This document shows, in pieces, positions 49,098 through 58,891 of a stretch of 64,000 nucleotides of DNA. This DNA is from a virus. Position numbers and translations under genes: made by a program. The stretch spans positions 1-64,000 of the IMG/VR virus record IMGVR_UViG_3300024346_000039. One strand, given 5' to 3'. The notes under the pieces were generated by a model, which was not told the DNA's origin, did not search any database, and saw only the letters and a list, made by a program, of their open reading frames with translations. The stretch's first letter is position 1, and every line of letters begins with the position of its first letter.

Positions 49098-50178
49098 TGT
49101 TTGCCTCTTTCATCGCTTGTTCGCAAAACTCTAAGTTTTTAAGAAGTCTTTCCATCTCGTTTGGAAGTGCCATTTTCACAGCGTCCTGTGCGTGAGTTAC
49201 TGCTTCAGCATACTTGCCTAGTCTGTAGCAAGCAATTGCAGCAAAGTCGTGTGGTAAATAGCCCCAAGCGTCTGCTTCGCAAAGATACTCTTGTGGGCGT
49301 TGTTTAATTGCCAATGCGGCCATAGCGTTGTCGTAGCACTGCTCCCATTTAGAGGTGTTGTAATAGTGCTTAGCCAACTCTACATACGGCTCACGGCGTC
49401 CTGGAGCCTCTTTAATCGCCATATTAAACCAATGCTCGCACTCATCTGGGTTCATAATTCCGATATATCGCATAGATGCGGCTCGTTCCATATCCCAGGT
49501 AGCGGTAGGCATCTCAAGGTGCTTCTTAAAATATTTTGTTGCTTCCTCATATTGACGATAGAAGTAGCATTCTCGTGCATAGTAAAAAGTATTTCTATCA
49601 TCATATGGGTCTTCATCAATAGAAAGTTTTAGTAAATCCAAATACTGGGCTCTTGACTTAGTATTATCAGCGTGATGTTCCATCACAGCGTTTGTGTGAT
49701 ATTGAATTTCTTGAATGCGGTCAGGCACTAAAATTTCGTGGACAGGGTTCTTCCAACGATATCCGTGTCGAGCATGAAATTTATCTCCCTTAAAAGTTGT
49801 CCCGGGAGTGCCATCTTCATTAAAGTTCCATACATAGTCGTACCGTGGACGTGTGGCATGGTTATCAAAGGCTTTTTGTAGTTCGTCTTTCCACCCTGGG
49901 AGCATAATTTCATCCATATCCAATGGAAGACAGTAGTCAATATCTGTCGGGACAAGAGCAAGCGATGCATTCCTTCCCACATCAAAACGCCAAGGTCTAA
50001 CAGTAATAGATACCACATTGATACCTAAAGACTTTGCAATCTCGATTGTGCGGTCAGTAGAGCCTGTGTCGGCAATTAATAGATAATCAGCGTCATCTTT
50101 TACTGAGTTATACCAGCGTTCGACGTGCTTCTCTTCATTAAGGGCAATTGTGTATACAGCAACTTTTACTTTAGCCAT
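49090..50178 (-). CDS. GT2 glycosyltransferase with C-terminal TPR repeats (362 aa)
   Basis: N-terminal GT-A domain: YTIALNEEKHVERWYNS, the nucleotide motif DTGSTDRT (39-46) and the DxD motif in LDMDEIM. Residues about 205-350 are TPR-like helices (YEEATKYFKKHLE, LGKYAEAVTHAQDAV). Enzymes with this layout glycosylate proteins or lipid-linked sugars. A palindrome GGGTAGTCTACCC (50181-50193) precedes the start. Confidence 0.8.
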   Translation of the reverse strand: MAKVKVAVYTIALNEEKHVERWYNSVKDDADYLLIADTGSTDRTIEIAKSLGINVVSITVRPWRFDVGRNASLALVPTDIDYCLPLDMDEIMLPGWKDELQKAFDNHATRPRYDYVWNFNEDGTPGTTFKGDKFHARHGYRWKNPVHEILVPDRIQEIQYHTNAVMEHHADNTKSRAQYLDLLKLSIDEDPYDDRNTFYYARECYFYRQYEEATKYFKKHLEMPTATWDMERAASMRYIGIMNPDECEHWFNMAIKEAPGRREPYVELAKHYYNTSKWEQCYDNAMAALAIKQRPQEYLCEADAWGYLPHDFAAIACYRLGKYAEAVTHAQDAVKMALPNEMERLLKNLEFCEQAMKEANND

Positions 50179-50203
50179 ATGGGTAGTCTACCCCAAACAA
50201 AGC

Positions 50204-50234
50204 AAAAACCCCGCACCAAGAGGCACGGGGTTTA
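50204..50234 (-). terminator. Rho-independent terminator after the adhesin operon
   Basis: Minus-strand stem AAACCCCG/CGGGGTTT (50206-50213 with 50226-50233) with inner pairs, followed by a run of T. It closes the transcript of the minus-strand adhesin genes. The GT2 and methyltransferase genes downstream would need read-through or their own promoter. Confidence 0.85.
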
Positions 50235-50247
50235 GGCTATTTAATTA

Positions 50248-50634
50248 TTATGCAACGTTTGCAAAACGAACGCGACCATAGATTGAAGTCCCGCCGTCAC
50301 GACTATAAAACTCTAGTACAGACTTTCCAGTTGTTGCAAGGGTAGGTGTTCCTCCACCATCCCAAGAAACGTTTGCAAAGTTGACTGTGTTTGACCCACG
50401 GTTAGCAACTTCAACCCACCATGTGTTGGCATAGTTATCAGGCACATTAGAAAATGTGATTGTTGATGTTGCAGTCTGGTTTCTTAGAACAGTCACAGGG
50501 AAGTCAATAACGCTCACAGTAATTGCGCCGTTAGCAGCAGCACCAGTAAATGTTTGTAGACGTGCTGTAACGCCTTGTGTGATGTAAGCATCAGTTGATG
50601 CGGTTAGCACCTGGGGTGACATTGTAATTGGCAT
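50248..50634 (-). CDS. Hypothetical virion-associated beta protein (128 aa)
   Basis: Rich in Thr, Val and Asn with a repeated strand pattern (VSVIDFPVTVLRNQTATSTITF) and tryptophans (NTWWVEVANRG), as in small carbohydrate-binding or fibre-tip proteins. No family name is certain. It is the last gene before the terminator of the adhesin operon. The start follows a GGAGGAATAA ribosome site. Confidence 0.6.
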   Translation of the reverse strand: MPITMSPQVLTASTDAYITQGVTARLQTFTGAAANGAITVSVIDFPVTVLRNQTATSTITFSNVPDNYANTWWVEVANRGSNTVNFANVSWDGGGTPTLATTGKSVLEFYSRDGGTSIYGRVRFANVA

Positions 50635-50637
50635 TAT

Positions 50638-50934
50638 TTATTCCTCCGCAGGGGTTTCATCAGAAGACTTCTTCTTTGAAGAGGTCTTTGCAGCAGGTGC
50701 TGCTTCTTCTGCTGCTGCTGCAACTAGTTCTTCCCATACTGGGAGACCCTTTGGCAGTTCAGGAGCAAATGTTTTGGTCTTCATGTTGTAAATCCAACCA
50801 ACTGAAGGAGGCAATACAGAGTCAGTAATGTCTATAGCCGCATACATTATTGCCTCTGGCCCAATTACATCTTCGCTTTCAGCAGCGACAATGTTTTGAA
50901 CCTTGCCGCCGCCTACTAGAGCAAATTTTTTCAT
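50638..50934 (-). CDS. Small fibre-associated protein (98 aa), possible fibre assembly factor
   Basis: The first 60 residues (MKKFALVGGGKVQNIV, then SVGWIYNMKTKTF) follow the pattern of small domains in tail-fibre assembly proteins and fibre ends. The tail is Ala/Glu/Lys rich and disordered. It lies just downstream of the large adhesin, the usual place for a fibre chaperone. Confidence 0.55.
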   Translation of the reverse strand: MKKFALVGGGKVQNIVAAESEDVIGPEAIMYAAIDITDSVLPPSVGWIYNMKTKTFAPELPKGLPVWEELVAAAAEEAAPAAKTSSKKKSSDETPAEE

Positions 50935-50951
50935 TATTTATCTCCTATACC

Positions 50952-53900
50952 TTACGCTGTGAACTTCTCAGTGTAACGAATAATAACAGTGCCATCAGCA
51001 CCATTTCCACCGTTAGCAACGTATGGATAATACTGAACTGTGTTGAAGTCAATATCGCAAACGTCACCAGCAGACATATTTAACAGTTCAACTGCAACTT
51101 GGAAGTATGCACAATTTGCTGGAGCAAGTGGTGGCTGCCATGTTGAGATTGTTCCTGCGACTGTATCAGAATATGTTGCTGCAACAAGTGCTGCGTTAAC
51201 TGATGGACGGTCTTCACGAATAAGAACCTTGTTGATGTCATACCACTGAATAGTAGGACGAGCAACCTTTGTTCCCAAGTTTGGTGTTCCTGGGTTTGAA
51301 CCAGTAGCCAAACGGAATGAGAAGCCTGAGAAGAACAACTGTGTGCGAGGCAAGATTGGGAAATCTGTCCAAGATGTAACTACCTTAGCATTTCCAGCAT
51401 CCTGAATTGTTGTACGAAGTGCGTTAGTACCGTACTTAGTAGAACCAGCAAGAAGTGCTGTTGTAGCGTTGTATACAGGAGCCCAGCGAGCCATATCTGT
51501 ATTTGGAGCAGTTCCTGCTTCAAATTGAATGAATGTTGATGCTGAGTGTGTAGCAAGTGCCAAAGGTGAGTTAGCACCATTTGAACCACCACCGCCACCA
51601 CCAGAACCTGTATTAGGAGCAGCATCAAGTCCGCGAGAGTAAACGTCTGTAACAAGACCGCCACCCTGACCAGTTAAGTATGCGATGTAAGTGTGTCCAC
51701 CCTTACCGCCACCTGCTTGACCGCGACCTGGGTTATTGTTTGAACCCTGTGCAAAAGCACTCCATCCGCCTCCGCCGCCTCCGCCGCCGAGTTGTGTAAC
51801 ACCAAGTGTTCCAGTTCCGTTAACAAGAACTCCTGGACCACCATCTCCACCATAAGCAGGGGTAGCAACGTTAGATGCAAGAATTGCGTATCCGCCTTGG
51901 TTACCTTGCTGCTGAACATTCTGAAGCATTGTTGAGCCAGTTGTTGCGTAACCAGCAGTAGTGACACCACCAGTAATCTGAGGGGCAAAACTCATAGCGT
52001 TTCCACCAGGACCACCAGAACCAGCACCGCCACCACCATATGTAGGTGTGTTAGTTGCATTTGTGATTCCGTGTCCACCTGCGTTAGCGCCTGGAAGACC
52101 AAACTGCCAGAAGCGAAGGTTAACGTTGTATGTTCCGCCTCCGCCGCCGCCCTTGGCTAGAAGGAGAGGTGCAGTAATTGTTGCAGAGTAGTGTGCTTCT
52201 CCAGCCCATGTAAAGCCAGAAGAGTTTCCATCTTTGTAGAATGTAACTGAAGCGCCCTGCTCAAGTTGAGCAAATGCTAGGTAGAACTCAGGCTCTTGAC
52301 CACCTGTTGAGTTGTTAGCAGCATTAGCAAAAGTTGCTCCTAAGCGAACATAAAATGCGTTTGCAGGTGCTGTTGCGCTTACTGTATAGCGACGACCAGG
52401 TGTTGCCTGAAGGTTGCTTGTACCGCTCATTTTAGTGCCAGTTGTGCCTAGAAGAGCAGCAGTTCCTTGTGTGCGTGAGATGGCATTGCCATCTACATCG
52501 AAGAACTCAAGGTAAGCGCTAGCGTTTCTATACTCTTTCCATGCCCATGCATAGAATGAGCCTGTGTAAACCTGTGCTGGTGTTGCTTTGATGAAGTCAT
52601 GTGAAACTTCCATGTTTGCACCAGTTGCAACAGTAGAAATCATCTTAAGAGCCACGCCTGAGTTGTAGGTAGGTGGTCGGTATGCAGTTGCAGAAGAGCC
52701 AACTTCAACCTGAACGTTATCAAACAACATAGTTACGTTAGCAGGAACAAGAAGTCCTACATAAGCCCACTTAGCAGTTAGACCTGCCGCGTATGCTGGA
52801 AGACCAGTAAATGTTGCAGAAACACGGCGCCATGCACCAGAAACAATACCTGTGTGAGCAAATGTTCCAGTTCCGCTTACTGCTGCTGCGTTGTTAGCAG
52901 AAAGAGTAATTGTTGTGCCAGCAATATTTACAACAGTCGCTGCTGCACCAACACCAGTACCAGACACATTCTGTCCGATAAAGATACCGTCAGCGCTATC
53001 AACAGTAATAAAGTTGTTGCCCTGAAGACCAGAAATTGTCTTAGAAATTGCTCCACCATAACCAGAGAGTGGAGATGTAATTGTAACCTGAGTTACGTTA
53101 TATCCACCAGATGCTGGAGAACCTGAAGAGTAAACAGTTCCTGTACCAGATGAAGTTCCCTGGTTGTTTGTTGGGAAGTTAGTACCATCACCAATACGCA
53201 ACTGAACAACAAGGTTCTGTGGTGTAGGGCTTGTGTGGTAGACGTACATAGAAACTGTGTAGGTTGCGTTAGGGTCATAAGCAAAGCCAGTTGTTCCGCC
53301 AGATAGAGCACCTGCGGCTGAAGTTGAAAGACCTACTAGACGAGCACCAGTTGTTGAGTTAGTACAGATAAGTGCGTTAGCACCTGAAGATGTACCAATC
53401 GCTGCTGGTGAAACCATTTCAGCAAGTTTTGGATAAGGGTTTGAAGATACCTGAGCAGTAATAGAGCCCTGGTTATCAAGTACGAAGAATGAAGAGCCAG
53501 TGAGAGCAACGTCTTCTAACTGAGCATACTGAGCCTGAATTACGTTGTTTGACTGGTTTGTTCCCAAAGATGCGGAAAGCGAAATATTATCGTTATAGAT
53601 AATGCTTGTTGGGGTAATTGTGCAAGACTGTAGAAGGAATGTAATTGTTCCTGAAACAGTACCTGAGTTAGCAACAGATAAAGTAATTGTGTTGCTTGCA
53701 ATTGTAGTAACAACCGCGTTAGCACCAATACCAGTACCTGTTGCTGTCATACCAACATAAATACCAACGTTATCTGGACGAATATCAATAGTGAAAAGAC
53801 CACCAGTACCTGTTGCAGTCTTCTGTGCCTGTTGAATATTGTTTGCTTCCCAGAGAGAAGTTCCCTTGTTAAAAGAAGGGTTCATCAAAAGGTTTACAGG

Positions 53901-54266
53901 AGTTGAGCCACCAAATGTTGTGGTTCCGCCTACGCCTCCTGGCATTGTGTTGATGTTGTCAGTAGCACCAGTTGTTGCACCCTGGCCACCATGTCCACCT
54001 GCACCAATTGAAACGTTGTATGTAGTGCCAGCAGTAACAGGAACTTGACGCTGGACAACCTGTCCACCGCCGCCACCGCCACCAGCAACGACGTCAGCGC
54101 CACCTCCGCCACCGCCGCCGCCACCAACAGCAACAACTTCTACTGCTGTGATGCCAGTTGGTACGGTAAATGTGCCGTTCGAGTTGAACTGGACTTCACG
54201 AATCGAGAAGCGTCCAGAGTTGTCATTAGGAAATACAATTAAATCTTTGCTACCTGAAATAGCCAT
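50952..54266 (-). CDS. Glycine-rich tail adhesin (1104 aa)
   Basis: The N-terminal 120 residues and a central-C-terminal block of about 200 residues have polyglycine turns (VVAVGGGGGGGGG-type), as in the glycine-rich recognition domains of phage adhesins. Between them are two modules of the 'GMTATGTGIG' family (about residues 165-215 and 420-475) and several jelly-roll-like carbohydrate-binding segments. It is probably the receptor-binding protein or part of it. Polyglycine loops are typical hypervariable sites. Confidence 0.7.
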   Translation of the reverse strand: MAISGSKDLIVFPNDNSGRFSIREVQFNSNGTFTVPTGITAVEVVAVGGGGGGGGGADVVAGGGGGGGQVVQRQVPVTAGTTYNVSIGAGGHGGQGATTGATDNINTMPGGVGGTTTFGGSTPVNLLMNPSFNKGTSLWEANNIQQAQKTATGTGGLFTIDIRPDNVGIYVGMTATGTGIGANAVVTTIASNTITLSVANSGTVSGTITFLLQSCTITPTSIIYNDNISLSASLGTNQSNNVIQAQYAQLEDVALTGSSFFVLDNQGSITAQVSSNPYPKLAEMVSPAAIGTSSGANALICTNSTTGARLVGLSTSAAGALSGGTTGFAYDPNATYTVSMYVYHTSPTPQNLVVQLRIGDGTNFPTNNQGTSSGTGTVYSSGSPASGGYNVTQVTITSPLSGYGGAISKTISGLQGNNFITVDSADGIFIGQNVSGTGVGAAATVVNIAGTTITLSANNAAAVSGTGTFAHTGIVSGAWRRVSATFTGLPAYAAGLTAKWAYVGLLVPANVTMLFDNVQVEVGSSATAYRPPTYNSGVALKMISTVATGANMEVSHDFIKATPAQVYTGSFYAWAWKEYRNASAYLEFFDVDGNAISRTQGTAALLGTTGTKMSGTSNLQATPGRRYTVSATAPANAFYVRLGATFANAANNSTGGQEPEFYLAFAQLEQGASVTFYKDGNSSGFTWAGEAHYSATITAPLLLAKGGGGGGTYNVNLRFWQFGLPGANAGGHGITNATNTPTYGGGGAGSGGPGGNAMSFAPQITGGVTTAGYATTGSTMLQNVQQQGNQGGYAILASNVATPAYGGDGGPGVLVNGTGTLGVTQLGGGGGGGGWSAFAQGSNNNPGRGQAGGGKGGHTYIAYLTGQGGGLVTDVYSRGLDAAPNTGSGGGGGGSNGANSPLALATHSASTFIQFEAGTAPNTDMARWAPVYNATTALLAGSTKYGTNALRTTIQDAGNAKVVTSWTDFPILPRTQLFFSGFSFRLATGSNPGTPNLGTKVARPTIQWYDINKVLIREDRPSVNAALVAATYSDTVAGTISTWQPPLAPANCAYFQVAVELLNMSAGDVCDIDFNTVQYYPYVANGGNGADGTVIIRYTEKFTA

Positions 54267-54294
54267 TGTTCTTTAGCCTCTCGTTTCTGTTTTA

Positions 54295-54630
54295 TTACGC
54301 GGTGACTTCTACGCCTGAAATAAGTACATCAAGCGCATTATTGGATGAAGCACCAACATATACGACATCGTTTGGGTTCATAACCTGACGAATATCAAAG
54401 TTTACAGTTCCGTTGGCTGGAACTTGTAGACCATTGCAAAAATTAAATGCTGTTGCTGAGTTAAAGCCGCCAGTTCCAAACTGTACGGTGATTGTAGAAA
54501 CAGATGATGTCTTGTTTGCTACAACGATGTTTGTGATGATGGTGTTTCCACCTGCTGGCACTTGGTTATAAGCGGTGACGCCAGAAGTAGTTGCTACACC
54601 TGCGAAAAGTTTCTTTGCTGTAGTTGGCAT
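54295..54630 (-). CDS. Small virion-associated beta protein (111 aa)
   Basis: A compact beta-sandwich pattern rich in Thr, Val and Asn (TIITNIVVANKTSSVSTITV). Start overlaps the previous stop (TAATG). Proteins like this decorate fibres; the role is not certain. Confidence 0.6.
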   Translation of the reverse strand: MPTTAKKLFAGVATTSGVTAYNQVPAGGNTIITNIVVANKTSSVSTITVQFGTGGFNSATAFNFCNGLQVPANGTVNFDIRQVMNPNDVVYVGASSNNALDVLISGVEVTA

Positions 54631-54968
54631 TATGCTAACACTCCCATGTATGAGTTGATGGTTAAATCATTTGCTGTTGCAGTGATTGTTGCGAGTTTTG
54701 TGTTTCCTGCTGAGTTCACTGCCGCAACTTGCGTAGTACCAGCCGTGTTGACTGCGTTTACCTGAGTAGTGCCAGCGTTATTCACGAGGGCAACAGAGGC
54801 TGAAGTAGCAGCAACAATATCATTCACTCCTAGGAGTGAGCCTAGAGTCTCTAATGCCTTAGAGATGAACACTAGGTCCTGAGCAGTATATGTACTAGCA
54901 GCGAGGCTAGTGGTAATTTCTGCCTTAACCGCATCAATTTGGGTAGACAGGCTGTCATAACTAGGCAT
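54630..54968 (-). CDS. Coiled-coil fibre protein with NxAGxT repeats (112 aa)
   Basis: The first 60 residues are helical. Residues 68-95 hold four near repeats of NNAGTTQVNAV type, a pattern found in trimeric phage fibres. It may be a fibre linker or trimerisation unit. Confidence 0.6.
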   Translation of the reverse strand: MPSYDSLSTQIDAVKAEITTSLAASTYTAQDLVFISKALETLGSLLGVNDIVAATSASVALVNNAGTTQVNAVNTAGTTQVAAVNSAGNTKLATITATANDLTINSYMGVLA

Positions 54969-54985
54969 TATTTCTCCATTCCTTG

Positions 54986-55013
54986 ATTGTAAATTCTAGC
55001 AGTTTTTTTGCTA
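54986..55013 (-). promoter_or_regulatory. Possible promoter for the 54968-50248 genes
   Basis: Minus strand: -35-like TAGCAA (55008-55013), 16 bp spacer, -10 TACAAT (54986-54991), in a 67 bp gap. The hexamers resemble those of P1 and the rightward operon. It is a low-confidence call. Confidence 0.35.
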
Positions 55014-55035
55014 TGGGTGTTTTTGTATTTTAGCA

Positions 55036-58000
55036 TTATGCCTGGGCCTCAGTCCATGAGACACGAGCAGAAATGGTGGCCTGGGCTGCTCCAATATTTG
55101 TTGCAGTGATGACTAGAACGTCAGGAGCGTTAGGATAACTTGGGCTAGCAATGTTTCCATTACCACTCAAAATTGAGTTTCCAAGTTCACGAATTGTTCT
55201 CAATTCGTAGTTTGTAATGTTAAATGCGGTACCACCAGCGGCTTCTGTATAGAAGGAGAACACTTCGTCTCCACCTTGAACTGAGCCAGTAGCAGCAACC
55301 TGAACACCACCGATAGGGCCTGTATTATCAAAATAAAGCGCCTGAGCCAGTGAACCAGAACCTACGCGCTCGCGCTCCCAGTCAAAAGGAAGACCTAGAT
55401 ATGGTCTTACACCAGTGAAGTTGATTACTTGTCCATTAGCAATACCGCCAGCGGCAACAGGTTGAGACAACTGAATTGTTGTTCCAAAGATACCTGTAAT
55501 AACGGCACCTGCTACAACCGATGCTGAGGAGCCCGCTGCTCTTACAGACATACCGATTGAAAGGTTCTGAACGCTGCTCATATTAACGAATGACTGGAAC
55601 TGAGTATTTGCGTTTGCATATGGGGCTGCTGCTGCAATTACTGTATACCCAGTTACATCGAAAGAAGAAGAAGCATGGTTGTTATACGAGATATTTGTTG
55701 GATTTAGGACTCCACGAATGAGGAACTGACCATTAGCAGAAATACCCATTGACACAAGTTTCATCTGCATACGGTTTACAAGTTCACGAGCACCAAAGTT
55801 CTTTGCTACAGCGTTATCTACTGAAGGAGCCAGACGAACAGCAACAAGAGGACGGTTTACACCGTTAGGCACTGTAAGGTTTTTCTGCATACCAGCAGTA
55901 AAGGTGTAGTTAGAGTCATCATCAAAACGACCATCCATAATTACAGATGAACCCCAGTGGGAAATCATAGGGGCACAGGTCTGAGTAACTGTTTGAACAA
56001 CTACCTGACTTGCACCATTTCCACCAAGAGTTTCATCTGGATTAAATGATAGTTCTGTAGAAGCACTACCTGCTGCCAAAACAGTAATTGCTCCTGGGAA
56101 GAATACAGTGTAGGTTTGACGACGTGCAACAGTTAAAGGATATCCTTTTGCTGTTGGATTCCAAGGACCGATAGCGCTATAAGAAATCATTTCGCAAGCG
56201 CTACTGCTTTTAATAAATGCGTACCCGCTAGTAGGCCATGCTTCTACGTTATCAACAAAGACTGTAGTGTCGTTTGGCTGCAAAGTTGAACCAACAGTTC
56301 CTGCTGCTCCTGAAGTTAAACGAGCACTCTTTGGCTCGTTATGTACTTCGTAACGAGCAGGTAGGTTACCTGAGCGCTGATATGCAGCATTGTTAATGTT
56401 GTTGTTAGCCATACGATGGCAATAGACCACGTCACCGCGGATTGTCCTAAATCCCCAGCGGATGAATCCTGCGCCATACCATGTGTAGTCAATGTAGACC
56501 ATCTGCATTTTCTTAGGGTCTAGAACATATCCTGAAGGACCTGTTCCATCCATCTTGTCAAAGTTCCATGCATCTTGACGAACACGAATCTCTTGAGTCT
56601 TTAAAATGCGGCCATTTGTAATACTTGCACCACGATATGTAGGATTTATATACATTTCTGTATCACTAAAAATGTTATTTACAATGTAAGTTTGGCCACG
56701 AATAACTACTTTATCTCCAACAGTAAGTTGTTTTCTAAATAACGTTCCTACACCAATAATTTGTCCAGAGAATGTGTTTGCACTAATACGGCCAGCCAAC
56801 TCGGTATTTGAAAAACGACGAACAACATACATATATTGACCATCATATTCAACATAAAAACCGTTCTGGTCATCAAACATACCTGTACGAGCAACAGCGC
56901 CCTTCCATCCAGAAACTGTTACTGCACGGTTTGTTCCTCCTGGAGCAGTATCTGTCAAAGTAAGTGCTGCTGGAAGAGTTATCTGGTATGTAAATGTGTT
57001 GGTATCGCCAATACTTGCAACAATAAAACTTCCATTAAATGGATTGTTTAGTGCTACGGTTTCAACGCCTTCAATAAGAACAGTAGCACCTGGCTGTAAG
57101 CCGTGGTCTTGTAGAGTAACTACAGTAACGTTCTTTGTTCCAGCAGAGAGAACATCGCTTGCAACCAAACTTACAATATCAAAAGATGGAGTAAATTTTG
57201 CACCAGTCGAAAATTGAATTGACTTACCTGACTGGTAGCGGAAGTAACGACGAGTTTGACGAATAGTTTGAGCACCTACAGCATTATTAAGTGTTGTTAG
57301 AGAAACTCCACCATCTGTTGGTCGGTGCTGAACATAGCCTTCTGGTTTTGTATAAATCACAGAAGATGATGAGGTAGATACAGAAGTAACTACAGTGTCA
57401 GAAATATCAAAGGTAAGAACTCTAGGTGTAGGAACAGTCTTTACAATCCAGTTACCATTCATACCACTTGTGTTATTGATAACAATAGGTGTCCCTGGGA
57501 AGAGACCATGAGGCTGATTAAAGGAAAGTGTAATTACTGAAGGATTTCCGCCACTTGTTGTAGCAGCAAAACCATTAAGAGTAGATGTGCTTGCAATACC
57601 GCCAGGGATATGTGCGTTATCAAAAGTATCTCCACCATATACGGTTGAGTAGTTGGCAATAGCAATTGAGCCAGAAACCAATCCACGGGCAAAGTATGTA
57701 AATGTTGTTGGAGTTGGAGTTGTGTTTACAAGGAAGGTTCCTTCAGCACGGAAGTTAGTTGTATCCTGAACGCTTACGATGCTTCCTGGAACTAAGTTGT
57801 GAAAAACAGTAGTTGTTACAGTAATAAGAGAACGTGGTCCCTGACCGTTTCCAAGAATATCTACGTTCTCAAAGGAGTTACCACCTGTGCCCTTTGCAAA
57901 GAATGAAGGGTAGTTGTTCATCAAGAAAAGTGCTTCCCATTTAGATGGCTGAACAGAGTATTCAAAGTCTGTATCCATCAAAGACTGTGGCGGAGCAGTA

Positions 58001-58332
58001 CGAAGTTTATCTACGGCATCGAGAAGAGTGTCAGAGAAAGTTACTGTCTCATTTAACTCGTCTACAATAATTGATAACTTGTCAGTAGATGACATCCCTG
58101 TAGTTGACATACCAGAGCCAAGAACCACTGTTGTTGACGGGTCCGTTGGGTTATTTGAGTATGTAAATACCGCTCCTGCACTTGCAGCATCAGCAAAGTT
58201 GTAGATAACTACACCCTTTGTGATGTTAGTAATTAAAAGGAGACGCTCTTCTTGAACAACACGAGGGATGACAATGGTCTTTGTTGATGGATTAAAGGTA
58301 TAAGTCGTACCTCTGATTACTCTTCTTGACAT
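55036..58332 (-). CDS. Large tail structural protein resembling cyanophage proteins (1098 aa)
   Basis: The N-terminus (RRVIRGTTYTFNPSTKTIVIPR) and the central RYFRYQSGKSIQFSTGAKF segment resemble large virion proteins of marine cyanomyoviruses, from memory. Three FCCH-like modules lie at about residues 165-220, 260-320 and 400-465 (for example FNQPHGLFPGTPIVINN), and a 'GMSVRAAG' module near 920-975. It is probably a baseplate-to-fibre structural protein. Confidence 0.7.
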   Translation of the reverse strand: MSRRVIRGTTYTFNPSTKTIVIPRVVQEERLLLITNITKGVVIYNFADAASAGAVFTYSNNPTDPSTTVVLGSGMSTTGMSSTDKLSIIVDELNETVTFSDTLLDAVDKLRTAPPQSLMDTDFEYSVQPSKWEALFLMNNYPSFFAKGTGGNSFENVDILGNGQGPRSLITVTTTVFHNLVPGSIVSVQDTTNFRAEGTFLVNTTPTPTTFTYFARGLVSGSIAIANYSTVYGGDTFDNAHIPGGIASTSTLNGFAATTSGGNPSVITLSFNQPHGLFPGTPIVINNTSGMNGNWIVKTVPTPRVLTFDISDTVVTSVSTSSSSVIYTKPEGYVQHRPTDGGVSLTTLNNAVGAQTIRQTRRYFRYQSGKSIQFSTGAKFTPSFDIVSLVASDVLSAGTKNVTVVTLQDHGLQPGATVLIEGVETVALNNPFNGSFIVASIGDTNTFTYQITLPAALTLTDTAPGGTNRAVTVSGWKGAVARTGMFDDQNGFYVEYDGQYMYVVRRFSNTELAGRISANTFSGQIIGVGTLFRKQLTVGDKVVIRGQTYIVNNIFSDTEMYINPTYRGASITNGRILKTQEIRVRQDAWNFDKMDGTGPSGYVLDPKKMQMVYIDYTWYGAGFIRWGFRTIRGDVVYCHRMANNNINNAAYQRSGNLPARYEVHNEPKSARLTSGAAGTVGSTLQPNDTTVFVDNVEAWPTSGYAFIKSSSACEMISYSAIGPWNPTAKGYPLTVARRQTYTVFFPGAITVLAAGSASTELSFNPDETLGGNGASQVVVQTVTQTCAPMISHWGSSVIMDGRFDDDSNYTFTAGMQKNLTVPNGVNRPLVAVRLAPSVDNAVAKNFGARELVNRMQMKLVSMGISANGQFLIRGVLNPTNISYNNHASSSFDVTGYTVIAAAAPYANANTQFQSFVNMSSVQNLSIGMSVRAAGSSASVVAGAVITGIFGTTIQLSQPVAAGGIANGQVINFTGVRPYLGLPFDWERERVGSGSLAQALYFDNTGPIGGVQVAATGSVQGGDEVFSFYTEAAGGTAFNITNYELRTIRELGNSILSGNGNIASPSYPNAPDVLVITATNIGAAQATISARVSWTEAQA

Positions 58333-58354
58333 ATTTTTATATCCTCGCCATCGT

Positions 58355-58891
58355 TTACAGTAGGGCCAGAGCGATTAGGCTGCTGGATGTTGCGCCAATA
58401 TTTGTAATATTTGTAGTTGAACTTACTGCTGTGTCTCCGAAGAGTCCTAGTCCTAGCAATGAATTCATTTCTAACAAACTAATTCTATTTGTATCTGCTG
58501 TAGTTCCGTTTGCTCCAGCAATACCTTGTGGGCCAACAGCACCAGTAGGACCTGTTGCTCCTGGTGCACCATTTGCTCCTTTAATATTGCCTTGCAGCAC
58601 CCATGTGCTGGTAGACGAACTATACGCATAAAAGTTTCCGTCTGTGGAGTTTAGGTAAACATCTGCTTGTAGAGGACCAGCAATACCTGCTGATTCTGGA
58701 GCAACTGTATTAACAGTTATTCTACTTCCGCGAGTTCCTGCAACACCTGCTAAACCAGTCGGTCCAGTAATTGATAAACCTTGCGGTCCAGTCGGTCCTG
58801 CGGGACCTGTAGGTCCTGGGGCTCCTTGAGCGCCCGGGCGTGAACCAGCAACAACTACCCATTCGGTACCTGTCCAGCGTTTTAATGACAT
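58355..58891 (-). CDS. Short collagen-like fibre protein (178 aa)
   Basis: An N-terminal WTGTEWVVV attachment motif is followed by Gly-X-Y collagen repeats (about 20-57), a globular bead (about 58-108), a second Gly-X-Y run and a C-terminal helix region with Thr/Ser tail. It is probably a trimeric fibre. It has a GTAGGAGCAA ribosome site. Confidence 0.75.
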   Translation of the reverse strand: MSLKRWTGTEWVVVAGSRPGAQGAPGPTGPAGPTGPQGLSITGPTGLAGVAGTRGSRITVNTVAPESAGIAGPLQADVYLNSTDGNFYAYSSSTSTWVLQGNIKGANGAPGATGPTGAVGPQGIAGANGTTADTNRISLLEMNSLLGLGLFGDTAVSSTTNITNIGATSSSLIALALL

